Below are positions 27,527 through 39,295 of a stretch of 64,000 nt of DNA, piece by piece. The notes under the pieces are model-generated. The model was not told the origin of the DNA. It saw only the letters and a list, made by a program, of their open reading frames with translations, and searched no databases. The translations under genes were made by a program, and so were the position numbers. How positions within the stretch are numbered: position 1 is the stretch's first letter; every line of letters starts with the position of its first letter. Source of the DNA: Saprospiraceae bacterium (GTDB lineage: Bacteria; Bacteroidota; Bacteroidia; Chitinophagales; Saprospiraceae); assembly GCA_016715405.1 (NCBI GenBank), contig JADKAE010000006.1, forward strand, positions 1 to 64,000, given 5' to 3'.

Positions 27527-28286
27527 CTACCTCCCCAGCCATTCCTTAAAAGCCGTGACGCGCTCGGCGCTGACGAGGGCGTCGATTTTAGTTTTGGGTT
27601 GGAGGTCGAGCTTTAGTTTTCCTTTAAAAAAAGTATGCGCAGTTTGGATAGCGGGAAAACTGACGAGATATTGGCGGCTGATGCGAAAAAACTCCTTGGG
27701 GTCGAGCAGGGAAGCCAGTTTTTCGAGACTAAAATCAATTGGTAGGTGCTGCCCGTCTTTCGTGACCATAAAAGTGAGTTTATCTTCTGAATAGAAATAG
27801 GCTATCTCCCGCGTCTCGACGCTGCGTATTTTTGGTGCCGACCGTAATCATAAACCGGGATTTATATTCGGGCTCATTTTTTTGTCCGATGAATTGTAAC
27901 AGGACATCGAGGTTGGGTTGTGCGAATTGGTTTTTGAGTGATTTATACTTCTCCAGGGCCTGCACCAATTCGCTGTAATTGATGGGTTTGAGGAGGTAAT
28001 CGATACTATTTACCTTAAAAGCCTGGATCATATATTCATCGTAGGCGGTAGTAAAAATGACGGGGGCTTGCAAATTTGCCTGCTCGAAAATCCGGAAGGC
28101 CAGGTCGTCTTCGAGGTGGATATCCATAAAAACGAGGTCGGGTTGGGCATGGGCGCCGAGCCATTCGGTTGCTTCCGCTACGGAGGGCAGGATAGCGAGC
28201 ACCTGGATACTCTGATCATATTTGTGCAGCATGCCCTCGAGGCGTTGGGCGGTGAGGTTTTCGTCTTCGATGATAATCGTTTTCAT
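27527..28286 (-). CDS. LytTR-family response regulator (one frame break)
   Basis: About 253 residues. The receiver domain starts at ATG 28286 (MKTIIIEDENLTAQRLEGML). It has the acidic pair, the phospho-acceptor Asp in PDLVFMDIHLED, the Thr in VIFTTAYDEY and the Lys in DYLLKPINYSEL. A LytTR DNA-binding domain follows (KLTFMVTKDGQHLPIDFSLEKL, FFRISRQYLVSF). The frame breaks in the T run 27829-27833: removing one base turns TKNTQRRD into TKIRSVETREIAYFYSEDK. It is the last gene of a four-gene operon and lies 11 bases behind the kinase gene. It most likely receives phosphate from one or both upstream LytS-type kinases. Confidence 0.88.
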
Positions 28287-28297
28287 GCTTTGCATTT

Positions 28298-30181
28298 TTA
28301 TAATAAAGGAACTTTCACCACAAATTGCGCTTCCGTTTCACCTGCCCAAACCGGGCGCCCTGTGAGCAATGCGTAGCGGTTCAGGATATTTTGCAGGCCT
28401 ACGCCCGTAGATACGACTGCCGAAGTGCGCGGTTGCAGGCGGTTTTTCACCACCAGGGTATCCCCATTTTTCGACAACTACGGAAATCACCAACGGCTCT
28501 TTAGCCGACATGCGATTGTGCTTCACTGCGTTTTCGATCAATAACTGCAGGGTTAAGGGGGCTATTTTGTAATGATCAAGAATGTCGTCCGGCAATTCGA
28601 TATGCAAGTCAAATTTGTTTTCAAAACGTATTTTTAATAAAAAGAATAAGCCTGTATAAATTCCAATTCCGTACGCAGGGTGACCAGCGACTGTTCTTTT
28701 TGTTCCAAAATATAGCGATACGAGCGGGACAACTGCTCGATAAACTGCTCGGAAAGGTTGGCATCCACGTGTACCAGCGAAGACAAGATGCTCAGGCTGT
28801 TGAATAAAAAGTGGGGGTTCACCTGGGTGCGTAGCAGTGCAACTTCATTGAGCAGTTGTTGCTTTTTCAGTTCGTCGGAGCGGATTTGCAGCAATTGCGA
28901 GCGCCGCCGGAAATACAACATCCGCACCCAGAATGCGAGCGCGACGGTGAGCACGCCCAATCCGCCGGCGGTAAGCAAACCCAGGCTTCGGTTTTTGCGC
29001 TGGATAGCCTGCTGGTGAGATATTTCCATTTGGAGTTTCTCCTTTTCCTTACCCAGGCTATCGCGTTGAATTTCCATTTGTTTGAGCTTCTGAGCAGTTT
29101 CGTTCTGCTGGAGGCTGTCTTTTGAGGCTACAAATTGCTCGAGATAGTCGAGTGCCTGCTTGTATTTGCCTTGTCGCTGGTATGCGCTATAGAGACAGTG
29201 ACAGGCATACATTTCGTGGAGGTTGGGGGGACCGATAGCGCGGGCAATTTGGAGGGCATTGCTGCATACTTCTATGGCCAACGGGTAGCGCTCTTGCTGC
29301 ATCCACAGGTCGCCCATGCTGTTATAGGCGTCGGCCAGTCCTTCCTGGTCGCCCATTTTTTTAAAAATATCTATCTCTTTGTTAAAATCGGCCAGGGCTT
29401 CCTGATATCGCCCCTGGTAGCTCTTTATCGTTGCGCGGTTGTGGAGCGAGGTAGCCAGACCGCTCATATCGCCCATCTTTTGTTGGATGGCCATTGATTT
29501 GTTGTTGAAATCGAGCGCCTTATCGAGTTCGTCCTGAAACAGATAAACGGCTGAGAGGTTGCCGTAGACCAGGGCCAATCCCTTTTCGCTTTTCAGCGCT
29601 TCGTATACTTCGAGCGCTTTCTGCAGGTATTCCAGGGTTTTGGCGATATCGCCGGGTTCGTCGTCGTAATAAAGGGTAGCGATGGAGATATATGCGTCGG
29701 CTACCTTTTGCCGGTCGCCGGTTTCTTCGGCCAGGGCCAGGCATTTGGTGATGCATTCGATTGCTTTTGGAAAATTGCTTTGCAGGCGGTAGATATCACC
29801 GAGATTGCCATACACTGCCGACAGAAAGTTTTTGTCGCCCACTTTTTTTGATAAGGCGATGCTTTCTTCGTAGTGTTCGATAGCCTTTGAGAAATCGCTT
29901 TGCATGCGGAAAGACAGCCCAATGTTGCTATGCGCCCTGGCCTGCCAATACGGCGATTGTTTTTCGCGAACATAAGCCAGCAGGGTTTGGGCCAATAAAC
30001 GAGCAGAATCGGGGTTGTTGTGCACATAGCTATACGACAAAGCGTTCAAAGCCCTTAAGCGAAGTGAGTCTTTCAAGCCGGTATTGTGCCAAATCTGCCA
30101 AAGGCTGTCCCGGTTGGGCTGGGCAGATAACAGCGACCATATTAACAAGGCAAACAAAGATAAAGTGTAGCGTTTTTTCAT
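28298..30181 (-). CDS. TPR-containing LytS-type sensor histidine kinase (two frame breaks)
   Basis: About 628 residues. A signal peptide (MKKRYTLSLFALLIWSLLSAQ) precedes seven to eight periplasmic TPR units (NIGLSFRMQSDFSKAIEHYEES, NLGDIYRLQSNFPKAIE and others), then a coiled coil and one membrane helix (LGLLTAGGLGVLTVALAFWV). The LytS-type kinase domain has the phospho-accepting His in QVNPHFLFNSLS, an N box (LLIENAVKHNRMS) and a G box (GVGLQNILNRYALL). Two breaks lie in runs: A 28639-28643 (one more base gives AYSFLLKIRFENKF) and T 28467-28471 (one fewer gives VVVENGDTLVVKNRL). The corrected C terminus ends VVKVPLL at 28298. It starts 2 bases after the short kinase gene. Confidence 0.88.
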
Positions 30182-30183
30182 CC

Positions 30184-30810
30184 TTAAAGCTTTTCTCCTT
30201 CGAGCAGTGGCACTTTCACCACAAACTCATCCCCAATGGGGCCTGCCCAAACCGGGCGGTTGGTAACCAAGGCATAGCGGTTCGCTAAATTGTATAAACC
30301 GCAGCCTGCCCGTTGTGGGTACACCGGGCGTTGTTGCAAGCGATTTTTCACCAACAAGTTAGCATCTTGTATGAAAATTTCCACGACCAGCGGTTCTTTT
30401 ACCGACATAGCATTGTGTGCTATTGCATTTTCTACCAGCAGTTGTAAAGTCAATGGGGCTATTTGGTAGCGATCCATGTCCTGTTCATCTATTCGGGCGA
30501 TCAAGTCAAATTTATTCTCGAAGCGTATTTTTAATAAAAAAGCAAACGAAGCGATAAAGTCCATTTCTGTGCGAAGGGGTACGAGTTCCAATTCCCCTTG
30601 ATCCAAAATATAGCGGTAAGTATGCGACAATTCAACGATAAACCGCTCCGACAGATCGGGATTCACCTGAACCAGCGAGGAGAGGATGCTGAGGTTGTTG
30701 AACAGGAAATGCGGATTGACCTGTGATTTCAGGCAGTCGAGTTGCGCCTGCAGATCCGCAAAATTTTGCGAATCTGCAGGCCCATTGTCGATGTGCGGTT
30801 TCCGTTTCAT
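30184..30810 (-). CDS. Stand-alone LytS-type histidine kinase domain protein
   Basis: A 208-residue protein consisting only of the His_kinase and ATPase modules. It has QVNPHFLFNNLSILSSLVQV with the phospho-accepting His, an N box (QLLVENAIAHNAMSVKEPLV), a G box (GCGLYNLANRYALV) and the same VVKVPLL ending as the next kinase. No signal peptide, sensor or membrane helix is present. It is clearly a relative of the C-terminal half of the neighbouring TPR kinase, and a duplication is the simplest origin. It may form a heterodimer with the TPR kinase or act as an independent cytoplasmic input. It lies 16 bases behind the T9SS protein gene and 2 bases ahead of the TPR kinase gene. Confidence 0.88.
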   Translation of the reverse strand: MKRKPHIDNGPADSQNFADLQAQLDCLKSQVNPHFLFNNLSILSSLVQVNPDLSERFIVELSHTYRYILDQGELELVPLRTEMDFIASFAFLLKIRFENKFDLIARIDEQDMDRYQIAPLTLQLLVENAIAHNAMSVKEPLVVEIFIQDANLLVKNRLQQRPVYPQRAGCGLYNLANRYALVTNRPVWAGPIGDEFVVKVPLLEGEKL

Positions 30811-30826
30811 GGCGTATTTATTTGGA

Positions 30827-32184
30827 CTATTGCTTCACCAGCTTCCCGGCGTAGTATCTTTCCACCGTCTGCGCCTGTAGATGGTAGACGCCGGCGGGGA
30901 GGTTGTTCAGGTCGAGCGTCATATAGCCGCCGGGTTGGAGCGAAAATTGCTGCATGAGCTGGCCCTGCATGTTGAATACCTGCACTCGGGCGTCGGACTC
31001 CAACTGGATTTGAACGACGTCAAACGTAGGGTTGGGCGACATGTTCAGCGCTTTGACCTCCACCGGCTGGTTGGGCGTACCCGACACATTGCCATCGCTG
31101 TAGTAGTAGTATGTTCTGTCCTGCAATTCGTATTCCGGGATGGCAGAGGAAAGGCGCAGATTACTCTCCCTGGCGAGGTATTCGCCTTCGAGATATTCGT
31201 AATAAGTGCGCGTAAACTCGTCGCCTTCATCATTGTAAAGGGCCAGGTCCTGGGCTACCAGGCGTTGTTCCTCGTCATAGCCGTATTGGTTTCTTTGCGT
31301 CAGAATCCAACCATTGAGGGTGGCATTGATGACGTATGATTTCACATCCGCTTCTTTCCAGAACTCGGTATATTCATAGGTGATTCGTTCTGTTGGGTAA
31401 GGCATTCCAAATTCATCTAAAGCCAGATTAATTACCGAGGTAACATAATGATTATCGTAGGTATACTCCAGGAATCCTGCCGGGATCAACAAATCGCCGT
31501 CTACCAGGTACGAGTATATAGCCGTATTATCGCCGTTGTCATCATATTCGTATACATCCTTAAACAATAGGGCCGGTTCAAAAACGGGTACAAAAGTAAA
31601 GCTCTCTGTAATACGTTCCTGATCGTCAAAAACATTCCAGTTGGTCATCACGCGCACCCAGTCATTGATATCGGCCGACCAACCGGAGACCCTCACCGAA
31701 TCGATGAGTTCGGGCGAGTCGCCGTGTGGAAATATTTCGAGTTGTGAGTCGGGCACCCAGGATTGTGCAGTGGGGTCGAACAGTTCAGCGAGGATGCCTA
31801 CCTCGCGCTCCAGTTCGTCGGTAATTCTGGTGGTGCGACTGAGGGCCGTCCACTGGTCAATATCGTAGATATACTCCGTAGCGATCACTGCATCGTATTG
31901 CGGCAAATAAGTGTAAACGATGCGGGTTTGGGGAAAAGAATCGAGCAGCAGGTCATCATAGCCGTAATAGGTGATCGTCGAGTCCAGTTGCAGGGTAGTG
32001 AGGTTTTTTGGTTTTCCAATACCTTGCCTGCTGTCAGTTTGAAGCCTGCCACCTGGAACAAGTTTCGGGTTTTGGCGGACAATTCGCAGGTCACCTTTTG
32101 CGCGCTGGGCGTCAGCGTCTTTTGGGCGATAGAATAGCTCAGGGGCAAGAGCCAGCAAAGTGCGAATAGGAGTACATTTTTCAT
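30827..32184 (-). CDS. T9SS surface protein with YD-like strand repeats (one frame break)
   Basis: About 452 residues. The signal peptide is in one frame (MKNVLLFALCWLLPLSYSIAQ, ATG 32184). One more base in the T run 32004-32009 links GKVLENQ to KNLTTLQLDSTITYYGYDD. The middle has at least eight Tyr/Asp-rich strand repeats (RIVYTYLPQYD, YEYDDNGDNTAIYSYLVDG, ITYEYTEFWKEADVKSY, NQYGYDEEQRLVAQD). They resemble RHS/YD-type or DUF4595 beta repeats. The C terminus is a type A sorting domain (ALNMSPNPTFDVVQIQLE to YYAGKLVKQ). It is the first gene of the operon with two LytS kinases and a LytTR regulator, so it may be the regulated or sensed surface protein of that system. Confidence 0.78.
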
Positions 32185-32322
32185 AAAACGGAGATTTTTC
32201 TTTTTGTGGGTGATTTTGTTGTGATAGGACAAAGATGGCCTCCCGGCAGGCCCCTTTGCAAGTTGGAGTGGACTGAAATGCTGATTTGGGGAGATGAAAA
32301 GGTCATACAGGAGGAAGAAAAC

Positions 32323-32358
32323 AAAAAAGGCCCTGCTGCCATACCGGCGCAGGACCTT
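32323..32358 (-). terminator. Intrinsic terminator downstream of tRNA-Gly
   Basis: Read on the minus strand, AAGGTCCTGC pairs with GCAGGGCCTT around an 11-base loop and is followed by six T residues (A run 32323-32328 on plus). It begins 7 bases after the tRNA 3' end. Confidence 0.85.
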
Positions 32359-32364
32359 CTCAGG

Positions 32365-32437
32365 AGCGGCAAATGGGACTCGAACCCACGGCCCTCAGCT
32401 TGGGAAGCTGATGCTCTACCAACTGAGCTACTGCCGC
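32365..32437 (-). tRNA. tRNA-Gly (anticodon CCC)
   Basis: 73 bases. Acceptor stem GCGGCAG/TTGCCGC with one G-T pair, D arm GCTC-AGTTGGTA-GAGC, anticodon stem TCAGC/GCTGA with loop TTCCCAA (anticodon CCC), T arm GTGGG-TTCGAGT-CCCAT. The discriminator base is T, as is usual for tRNA-Gly. CCA is not encoded. It reads GGG codons. Confidence 0.95.
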
Positions 32438-32454
32438 ATGTATGCTACAAAGAT

Positions 32455-32571
32455 AATTACGAATTACGAATTACGAATTACGAAATTACGAATTTTATAA
32501 CCATTCGTAATTCGTAATTCTTCATTCGTAATTCCTCAAAATCACATCGGGTTCGAAACCGATGCGCATGC
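32455..32571. repeat. GAATTAC-family inverted repeat carrying a copy of the ilvE 3' end
   Basis: The left arm (32455-32496) is five GAATTAC heptamers and the right arm (32503-32533) is four GTAATTC units, with a short AT loop. Directly after it, 32543-32571 matches 42294-42322, the 3' coding end of ilvE, in 28 of 29 bases. The bases between (ATCACATCGG) also match the ilvE downstream side. The same GAATTAC element lies beside ilvE at 42154-42253. The copied segment ends four bases before the SprB-like gene's stop codon. Confidence 0.8.
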
Positions 32572-32574
32572 TTT

Positions 32575-35500
32575 CTACCGAACAATCGTCACCCCCCCTT
32601 CCCTGAACACATTCACCATCCGAGAACCGCAGACCAGCACCTGTGCCTTGACAAACCAGACATATACGGCAGGCTGCCGTTCGATGTTCCGAAAGACGCC
32701 ATTCCAGCCTACCTCCGGGTCGAAGGTGACGAACATCTCGTCGCCCCAGCGGTCGAAAATGCGGAATTCGAATGAAAGGACCTCGAAGTTCTTGCCTGGA
32801 AACACCCGAAATTCATCGTTGATGCCGTCGTCGTTGGGTGAAAAGCAGTTGGGAATGTAGAAAAATCAGTCCGCTTATAATCGTCATCCCAAGTCACATT
32901 GATGGAGCGCTCTACGGCCTCGCAACCGTCGTCGGCCACCACTTTGTAAGTTCCGGCCTGGTTAACCAACAGCCAGGGATTGTGAGAGCCGTCCTCCCAG
33001 GTCCAGGAGATAGAAGCGGTGTCCCCGGCAACGACAATGGGGCGCAGGGTAGCAACGCCCGCCTCACAGGAGAGCACAACATCCTCCACCAGCAACTCCA
33101 GGAGTGCCGACTCCTGGACGGTGATGTCCCGGGCCAGCCTGCAACCGTTGGCATCTTCCACCAAAACCGAGTGGATGCCGCCAGGCAAACCGTTGAATAT
33201 TGGCTGCCCCTGTAAGGCCTCCCCATCGATAGAAAAGAGGAAAGGCGCAAGCCCTGTCAGGTTCAAGACGCTAATTTCGCCCTCCGAAGCGTTGTGGCAG
33301 GTTCGGGTAGCGGCGAGGTCGAAATTAACGGCTGGCAAAGTTGCTACATTTACTAAAACAATTGAATCACAGCTATTTGTGGCAGAAAAAACAAACTGCT
33401 GCGAACTGCCCGCCGGTATGCTGACACCATTAAAATCGACGCTTTCCCCTTCGCAGGCACTCAGTTGTATTTGGGTAAAATGGGTGGGGCCAGTGAAATG
33501 ACAGTCACTACCACGCTGTCGCAACCAAACTGGTTGGTAAAAACAACTTGCACCGTTCCCGTATCCTGTGGCGAGCAGGCCGAAGTTTCGAGCATAATAA
33601 AACTGGTTGGCAACTCCGCCACCGTCCAATCGGCGAAGGCCATGCAGCCATTGGCATCACTCACGGTTACAGCGTAAAGGCCGCCCTGGGAAATGGCGAT
33701 TTGAGGAGTCGTTTCACCGGTGCTCCAGAGGTATTGGGAAAAATTACCGGGTACGGCGAGCACGGTCTGGTCGCCTTGGCACAGGCTGGCAGCGCCAACT
33801 ACCTGTACGGTCGGCGGGTTGGGCAACACCACATTTTCGCTCGCCATGTCGGTGCAGCCGTTGGCGTCGCTCACGGTCACCGAGTAAATGCCGTCGGAGG
33901 AAACGGTGATGGCCGGGGCAGTCGAGCCGTTCGACCAAAGGTATTCTGCAAAGCCCCCACCCACGTTGAGGGTGGCGGTACTGTCGCAGCTCGTAAGCGT
34001 GACCGTAATGATAGGCGTAAGGTCCGGCCACACTGTCAGCGGCTGCGAAGCGTAAGCCGTACAGCCATTGGCATCCGTCACTGTTACACTGTAAACGGCT
34101 GGTTGTGATACGGTTACGACCGGAGTCATCTCGCCCGTACTCCAGAGAATTTGGGTAAAAACCCCTCCTATGACACTGAAAACTGTACTACCTCCACAAA
34201 TAACCGATGGGCCGTTGATAGCAGGTGTGGGCAAAGGCAGGCTTTGAAGATCCTGGCTGGCGGTGGCAGTGCATCCGTTGTTGTCGGTTACCATCACGCT
34301 ATAAGTTCCTGTTTGCGAAGTGGTAATACTGGATGTCGTTTCCCCGTTCGTCCAGATGTAGGTGTTAAAACCAGCAGTAGCACTCAGCGTTGCCGTTTCT
34401 CCTTCACAAGCTGATGCCGGGCCTGTGATAAATACTACTGGCAGCGTAGGCCCTCCAACGCTGAAAGTTTGCACATCCAGGCAGCCGCCGGCGTCCGTAA
34501 CGGTTACGGAGTAACTGCCCGAAGCGATGTTCTGCAGATCCTCGGCGGTGGCCCCGTTTGACCACAGAAAAACATAAGCACCTGACGGAAATACCGTTAA
34601 ATCAATTGCCCCGTTGGGAGAAACACAGGAAGTATTGTTCGCCGGTGTTGCCGAGAGGCTGAAAGCGATATTGTTATTCATCACATCGAACGCGTCCAAA
34701 ACGGTACAGCCGTTTGAGGCGGTGACCGTGACGCCGTAGCTACCCGAAGCGATCCCGGTCAGGTTTTGCAAAGTGTCCCCGTTTGACCAAAGAAAATCAT
34801 AACTTCCTGATGGTGATATATTTAATTCAATAACACCGTTTGAGCCCCCACAGTCGGCAGGGGTGATCATTTCAGTTAAAACCGGGCTGAAGGTACTGTC
34901 CGTAACCATAAAACTGGCTGAATTCACGCAGTTTACCCCCGCTGAAACGGTAACGGAGAAGGTGCCGGGCGCCAGGCCTGATATGTTTTGGAGGGTATCC
35001 CCGTTCGACCAATTAACATTATAACTCCCTGACGGCGATACATCTATGATCACACTGCCGTTTGCTGCTAAACAGGAAGTGACCGGCGTAGCGCTGCCTG
35101 TAATGTTGGGGATAAACGTATTGTCGGCAACGGTTGCGCTGGCAGTGGCTGAACATCCGCTGGCCGTCGAAGTGACGGTGACCTGATAGGTGCCCCCGCC
35201 GATGTTGGTGAGGTTTTGCGTGGTCTCCCCATTTGACCACAAAAAACCATAAACAGCTACTGGTGTAATAGTTAAATCAACCGAGCCATTATTTTGACCG
35301 CAGGTGGCAGGGGCTATGTTTTGAGAAATCGAGTGGATTACCGTTTCATTCGTAACCGTGAATACCGCTTCGCCAGAACAACTTCCCGCCTGCGTAACGG
35401 TGACGCTGTGTGTGCCCGCCGCCAGATCCGTCAGGTCTTCCGTTGTGGCTCCATTTGACCAAAGAAAATCATAGGTTCCTGAAGGCGAGACTGTTAAATC

Positions 35501-38500
35501 GACTTCTCCATTGGGCGTGCCACAAGTGGTAACAGGGGTGGCGACGCCTGCAATTGAAAACGAGGTACTATTGTTCGGAACGTTGTAGTTTCCAAAAGCG
35601 GTGCATCCATTCGAACCGGTAACAGTGACGCCATAGTTACCGGAAGCGATCCCAGTGAGGTTTTGAGAAGTGACGCCGTTCGACCAAATAAAATCATAAC
35701 CGCCTGATGGCGATACATTTAGTTCAATGGCGCCGTTTGGGTCGCCACATACCGCAGGAGTGATTGTTTCGGTTAATACCGGGTTGAAGGTGTTGTCCAT
35801 CACCGTAAAACTGGCCGAATTGGTGCAACTTACCCCCGCCGACACGGTGACGGTATACGTGCCCGCAGGAATATTCACGAGGTCTTCGGTTGGCGCCCCG
35901 TTCGTCCAAGTATATGTGTAAGTATTTAAAGGTGTTGCCGTAATGTTGATGCTTCCGTTGGGAGTAGTGCAGGATGTAACCGGGCCGGCGTTTCCCGAGA
36001 TATTGATGGCGGGGTTGTTGTTCGTAACTGTGGCAGCTATAGTTGCCGTGCAGCTGCTCGCAGTAGCGGTAACCGTGACCGAGTAGGCGCCGGCTGCAAC
36101 GCCGGACAGGTCTTCTGCTGTGGCGCCATTCGACCAGATAAATGTGTAGGCCCCCGCCGGCGAGATGCTGAGGTCAACTGCTCCGTTGTTAAGACCGCAG
36201 GTGGAGGCAGTCGGAGTAGCGGTCAAATTGGGCGTCGCCGTATTATTGGCAACTGTAAAACTGGCCGAATTGGTGCAGCTCCCCCCCACCGACACGGTGA
36301 CGGTATACGTGCCCGCAGGGATGTTCACGAGGTCTTCGGTTGGCGCCCCGTTCGTCCAAGTATATGTGTAAGTATTTAAAGGTGTTGCCGTAATGTTGAT
36401 GCTTCCGTTGGGAGTAGTGCAGGATGTAACCGGGCCGGCGTTTCCCGAAATATTGATGGCGGGGTTGTTGTTCGTGACGGTGGCGGCGGCTGTTGCCGTG
36501 CAGCCGCTCGCAGTGGCGGTAACCGTAACCGAGTAGGCGCCGGCTGCAACGCCGGACAGGTCTTCTGCTGTGGCGCCATTCGACCAGATGAATGTGTAGG
36601 TCCCTGCCGGCGACACGCTGAGGTCCACTGCGCCGTTGTTCAGTCCGCAGGTGGAGGCAGTCGGGGTAACGGTCAAATTGGGTGTCGGCGTATTATTGGC
36701 AACTGTAAAACTGGCCGAATTGGTGCAGCTCCCCCCCGCCGACACGGTGACGGTATACGTGCCCGCAGGAATATTCACGAGGTCTTCGGTTGGCGCCCCG
36801 TTCGACCAAGTATATGTGTAAGTATTTAAAGGTGTTGCCGTAATGTTGATGCTTCCGTTGGGAGTAGTGCAGGATGTAACCGGGCCGGCGTTTCCCGAGA
36901 TATTGATGGCGGGGTTGTTGTTCGTAACGGTGGCGGCGGCTGTTGCCGTGCAGCTGCTCGCAGTAGCGGTAACCGTGACCGAGTAGGCGCCGGCTGCAAC
37001 GCCGGACAGGTCTTCTGCTGTGGCGCCATTCGACCAGATGAATGTAGGCCCCCGCCGGCGAGATGCTGAGGTCAACTGCTCCGTTGTTAAGACCGCAGGT
37101 GGAGGCAGTCGGGGTAGCGGTCAAATTGGGCGTCGCCGTATTATTGACAACTGTAAAACTGGCCGAATTGGTGCAACTTACCCCCTCCGACACGGTGACG
37201 GTATACGTGCCCGCAGGGATATTCACGAGGTCTTCGGTTGGCGCCCCGTTCGACCAAGTATATGTGTAAGTATTTAAAGGTGTTGCCGTAATGTTGATGC
37301 TTCCGTTGGGAGTAGTGCAGGATGTAACCGGGCTGGCGTTTCCCGATATATTGATGGCGGGGTTGTTGTTCGTAACGGTGGCAGCTATAGTTGCCGTGCA
37401 GCTGCTCGCAGTAGCGGTAACCGTGACCGAGTAGGCGCCGGCTGCAACGCCGGACAGGTCTTCTGCTGTGGCGCCATTCGACCAGATAAATGTGTAGGCC
37501 CCCGCCGGCGAGATGCTGAGGTCAACTGCTCCGTTGTTCAGGCCGCAGGTGGAGGCAGTCGGGGTAGCGGTCAAATTGGGCGTCGCCGTATTATTGGCAA
37601 CTGTAAAACTGGCCGAATTGGTGCAGCTCCCCCCCGCCGACACGGTGACGGTATACGTGCCCGCAGGAATATTCACGAGGTCCTCCGTTGGCGCCCCGTT
37701 CGTCCAAGGATATGTGTAAGTATTTAAAGGGTGTTGCCGTAATGTTGATGCTTCCGTTGGGAGTAGTGCAGGATGTAACCGGGCCGGCGTTTCCCGAGAT
37801 ATTGATGGCGGGGTTGTTGTTCGTAACTGTGGCAGCTATAGTTGCCGTGCAGCTGCTCGCAGTAGCGGTAACCGTGACCGAGTAGGCGCCGGCTGCAACG
37901 CCGGACAGGTCTTCTGCTGTGGCGCCATTCGACCAGATAAATGTATAGGCCCCCGCCGGCGAGATGCTGAGGTCAACTGCTCCGTTGTTAAGACCGCAGG
38001 TGGAGGCAGTCGGGGTAGCGGTCAAATTGAGTGACGGTGTATTGTTTGCAACTGTGAAACCGGCTATGTTGGTGCAACCACTTCCTTCCGAAACAGTGAC
38101 AGTATAGGTTCCGGCTCCGATATTTAAGAGGTCTTCCGCTGTCGCCCCGTTTGACCATAAAAAAGTATATGTCCCGGCAGGAGTGACGGGTAAATTAATG
38201 GCCCCGTTTGGAGAAGTACAGGAGGTAAGCGGAGTGACGCTTCCGTTGAGCATAGTATTGGGATTGCCACTATTGACGGTTACACTGCCGGTGGCCGTAC
38301 AGCCACCCCCGGCAGTAACGGTAACGGAATAGGTTCCCGGGCCGGTGATAGTGATGCTTGAAGTAGTAGCCCCGGTACTCCAAAGAAAATTAGTAAAAGC
38401 GGCTGCATTTGTAACTGCTACGGTGCCACTTTGACCTGTACAAAGGCTGGAGGGAGCTGAAATAACAGGGTTCACTGAACTACCCGAGGTTACCTGCACG

Positions 38501-39246
38501 GCATCAGTACCCGTGCAACCATTTGAGTTGGTGACCGTCACCGAGTAGGTTCCGGGTGTAGATATGGTAATCGTGGGCGTGTTCGCTCCCGTACTCCAGG
38601 CGTAGGTATCGCCGGGGGCGCCGCTGGCGGTAAGGGTGCCGTTTTGGCCGGAGCACAATACAGTAGTTCCAGTAATGTTCGGGTCAGGTGCGGGGAAGAA
38701 AAACATTTGGACAAATTCCGTGAAGGTAGCGCTGCATTGTCCCCCCGGGCTGGTTGCCGTTAAAGAATAGGTTCCCGAATTGGTAATAAAAATGGAGGGA
38801 GTAGTTTCACCAGTGGACCACAAGAATGTCGTACCCGGAGGAAAATCAGGATAGGCAAATAAAGCCATTGGTTCTCCGGGACAAAAGGTTAATGGGACAT
38901 AAAGAATATCCACTTCCCATACCGATGCTTTCACGTGAATTGAGTTTTCGGCCAAACAACCATTGGCATCCGTGACCGCCAATAATTCATTGCCAAAGAC
39001 AGGTGGCGTAATGACAATGCTTGGGGTAGTTTCACCAGTCGACCATAAATAAGAATATGGAGGTGTCCCTCCTGTTACGTTGCTAATCAGTGTGATTGTT
39101 TGTCCCGGACACAGGTTATGAGGTGGCGGCGGGTTGCTGGTAATATCTACCATAAACCCATCGCATTGGGCATTTAACCTGGATAACGGCAGGCTCCCCA
39201 ACAGGAAAACGCCGATGATAATTCGAGTCAAGTATTTTTTTTTCAT
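32575..39246 (-). CDS. Giant SprB-like adhesin with gliding-motility C-terminal domain (four frame breaks)
   Basis: About 2,220 residues when four breaks are bridged. A signal peptide (MKKKYLTRIIIGVFLLGSLPLS, ATG 39246) precedes Ig/PKD-like units with YLWSTGETTPSI motifs. Then come many SprB repeats of about 75 residues (motif FIWSNGATAEDLSGVAAG, then AYSVTVTATA). Several are nearly identical at DNA level with a 450-base period. The tail is the gliding-motility-associated domain (FFYIPNCFSPNDDGINDEF, FEFRIFDRWGDEMF, GVFRNIERQPAVYVWFV), a type B T9SS signal. SprB carries cells over surfaces in Flavobacterium. Breaks: A run 32861-32865, GGG 33482-33484 (one more base each), a lost GT near 37045 and an extra G in 37729-37731. 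All four may be assembly errors; repeats of this kind are easily misassembled. Confidence 0.88.
35805..38035 (-). repeat. 450-bp tandem DNA repeats inside the SprB-like gene
   Basis: The string TATATGTGTAAGTATTTAAA and its close variant recur at 35911, 36361, 36811, 37259 and 37709. The spacing is 450 bases apart from the small indels. Each 450-base unit codes for two SprB repeats (150 residues). Units are almost identical, so they must have amplified recently or are being homogenised. The two internal frame breaks of the gene (about 37045 and 37730) lie in this region. Confidence 0.88.
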
Positions 39247-39295
39247 GTTCTGGTTGCAAATGAAGGTTCCTTTCGGTTAAAGAAAGCGGAGAATT

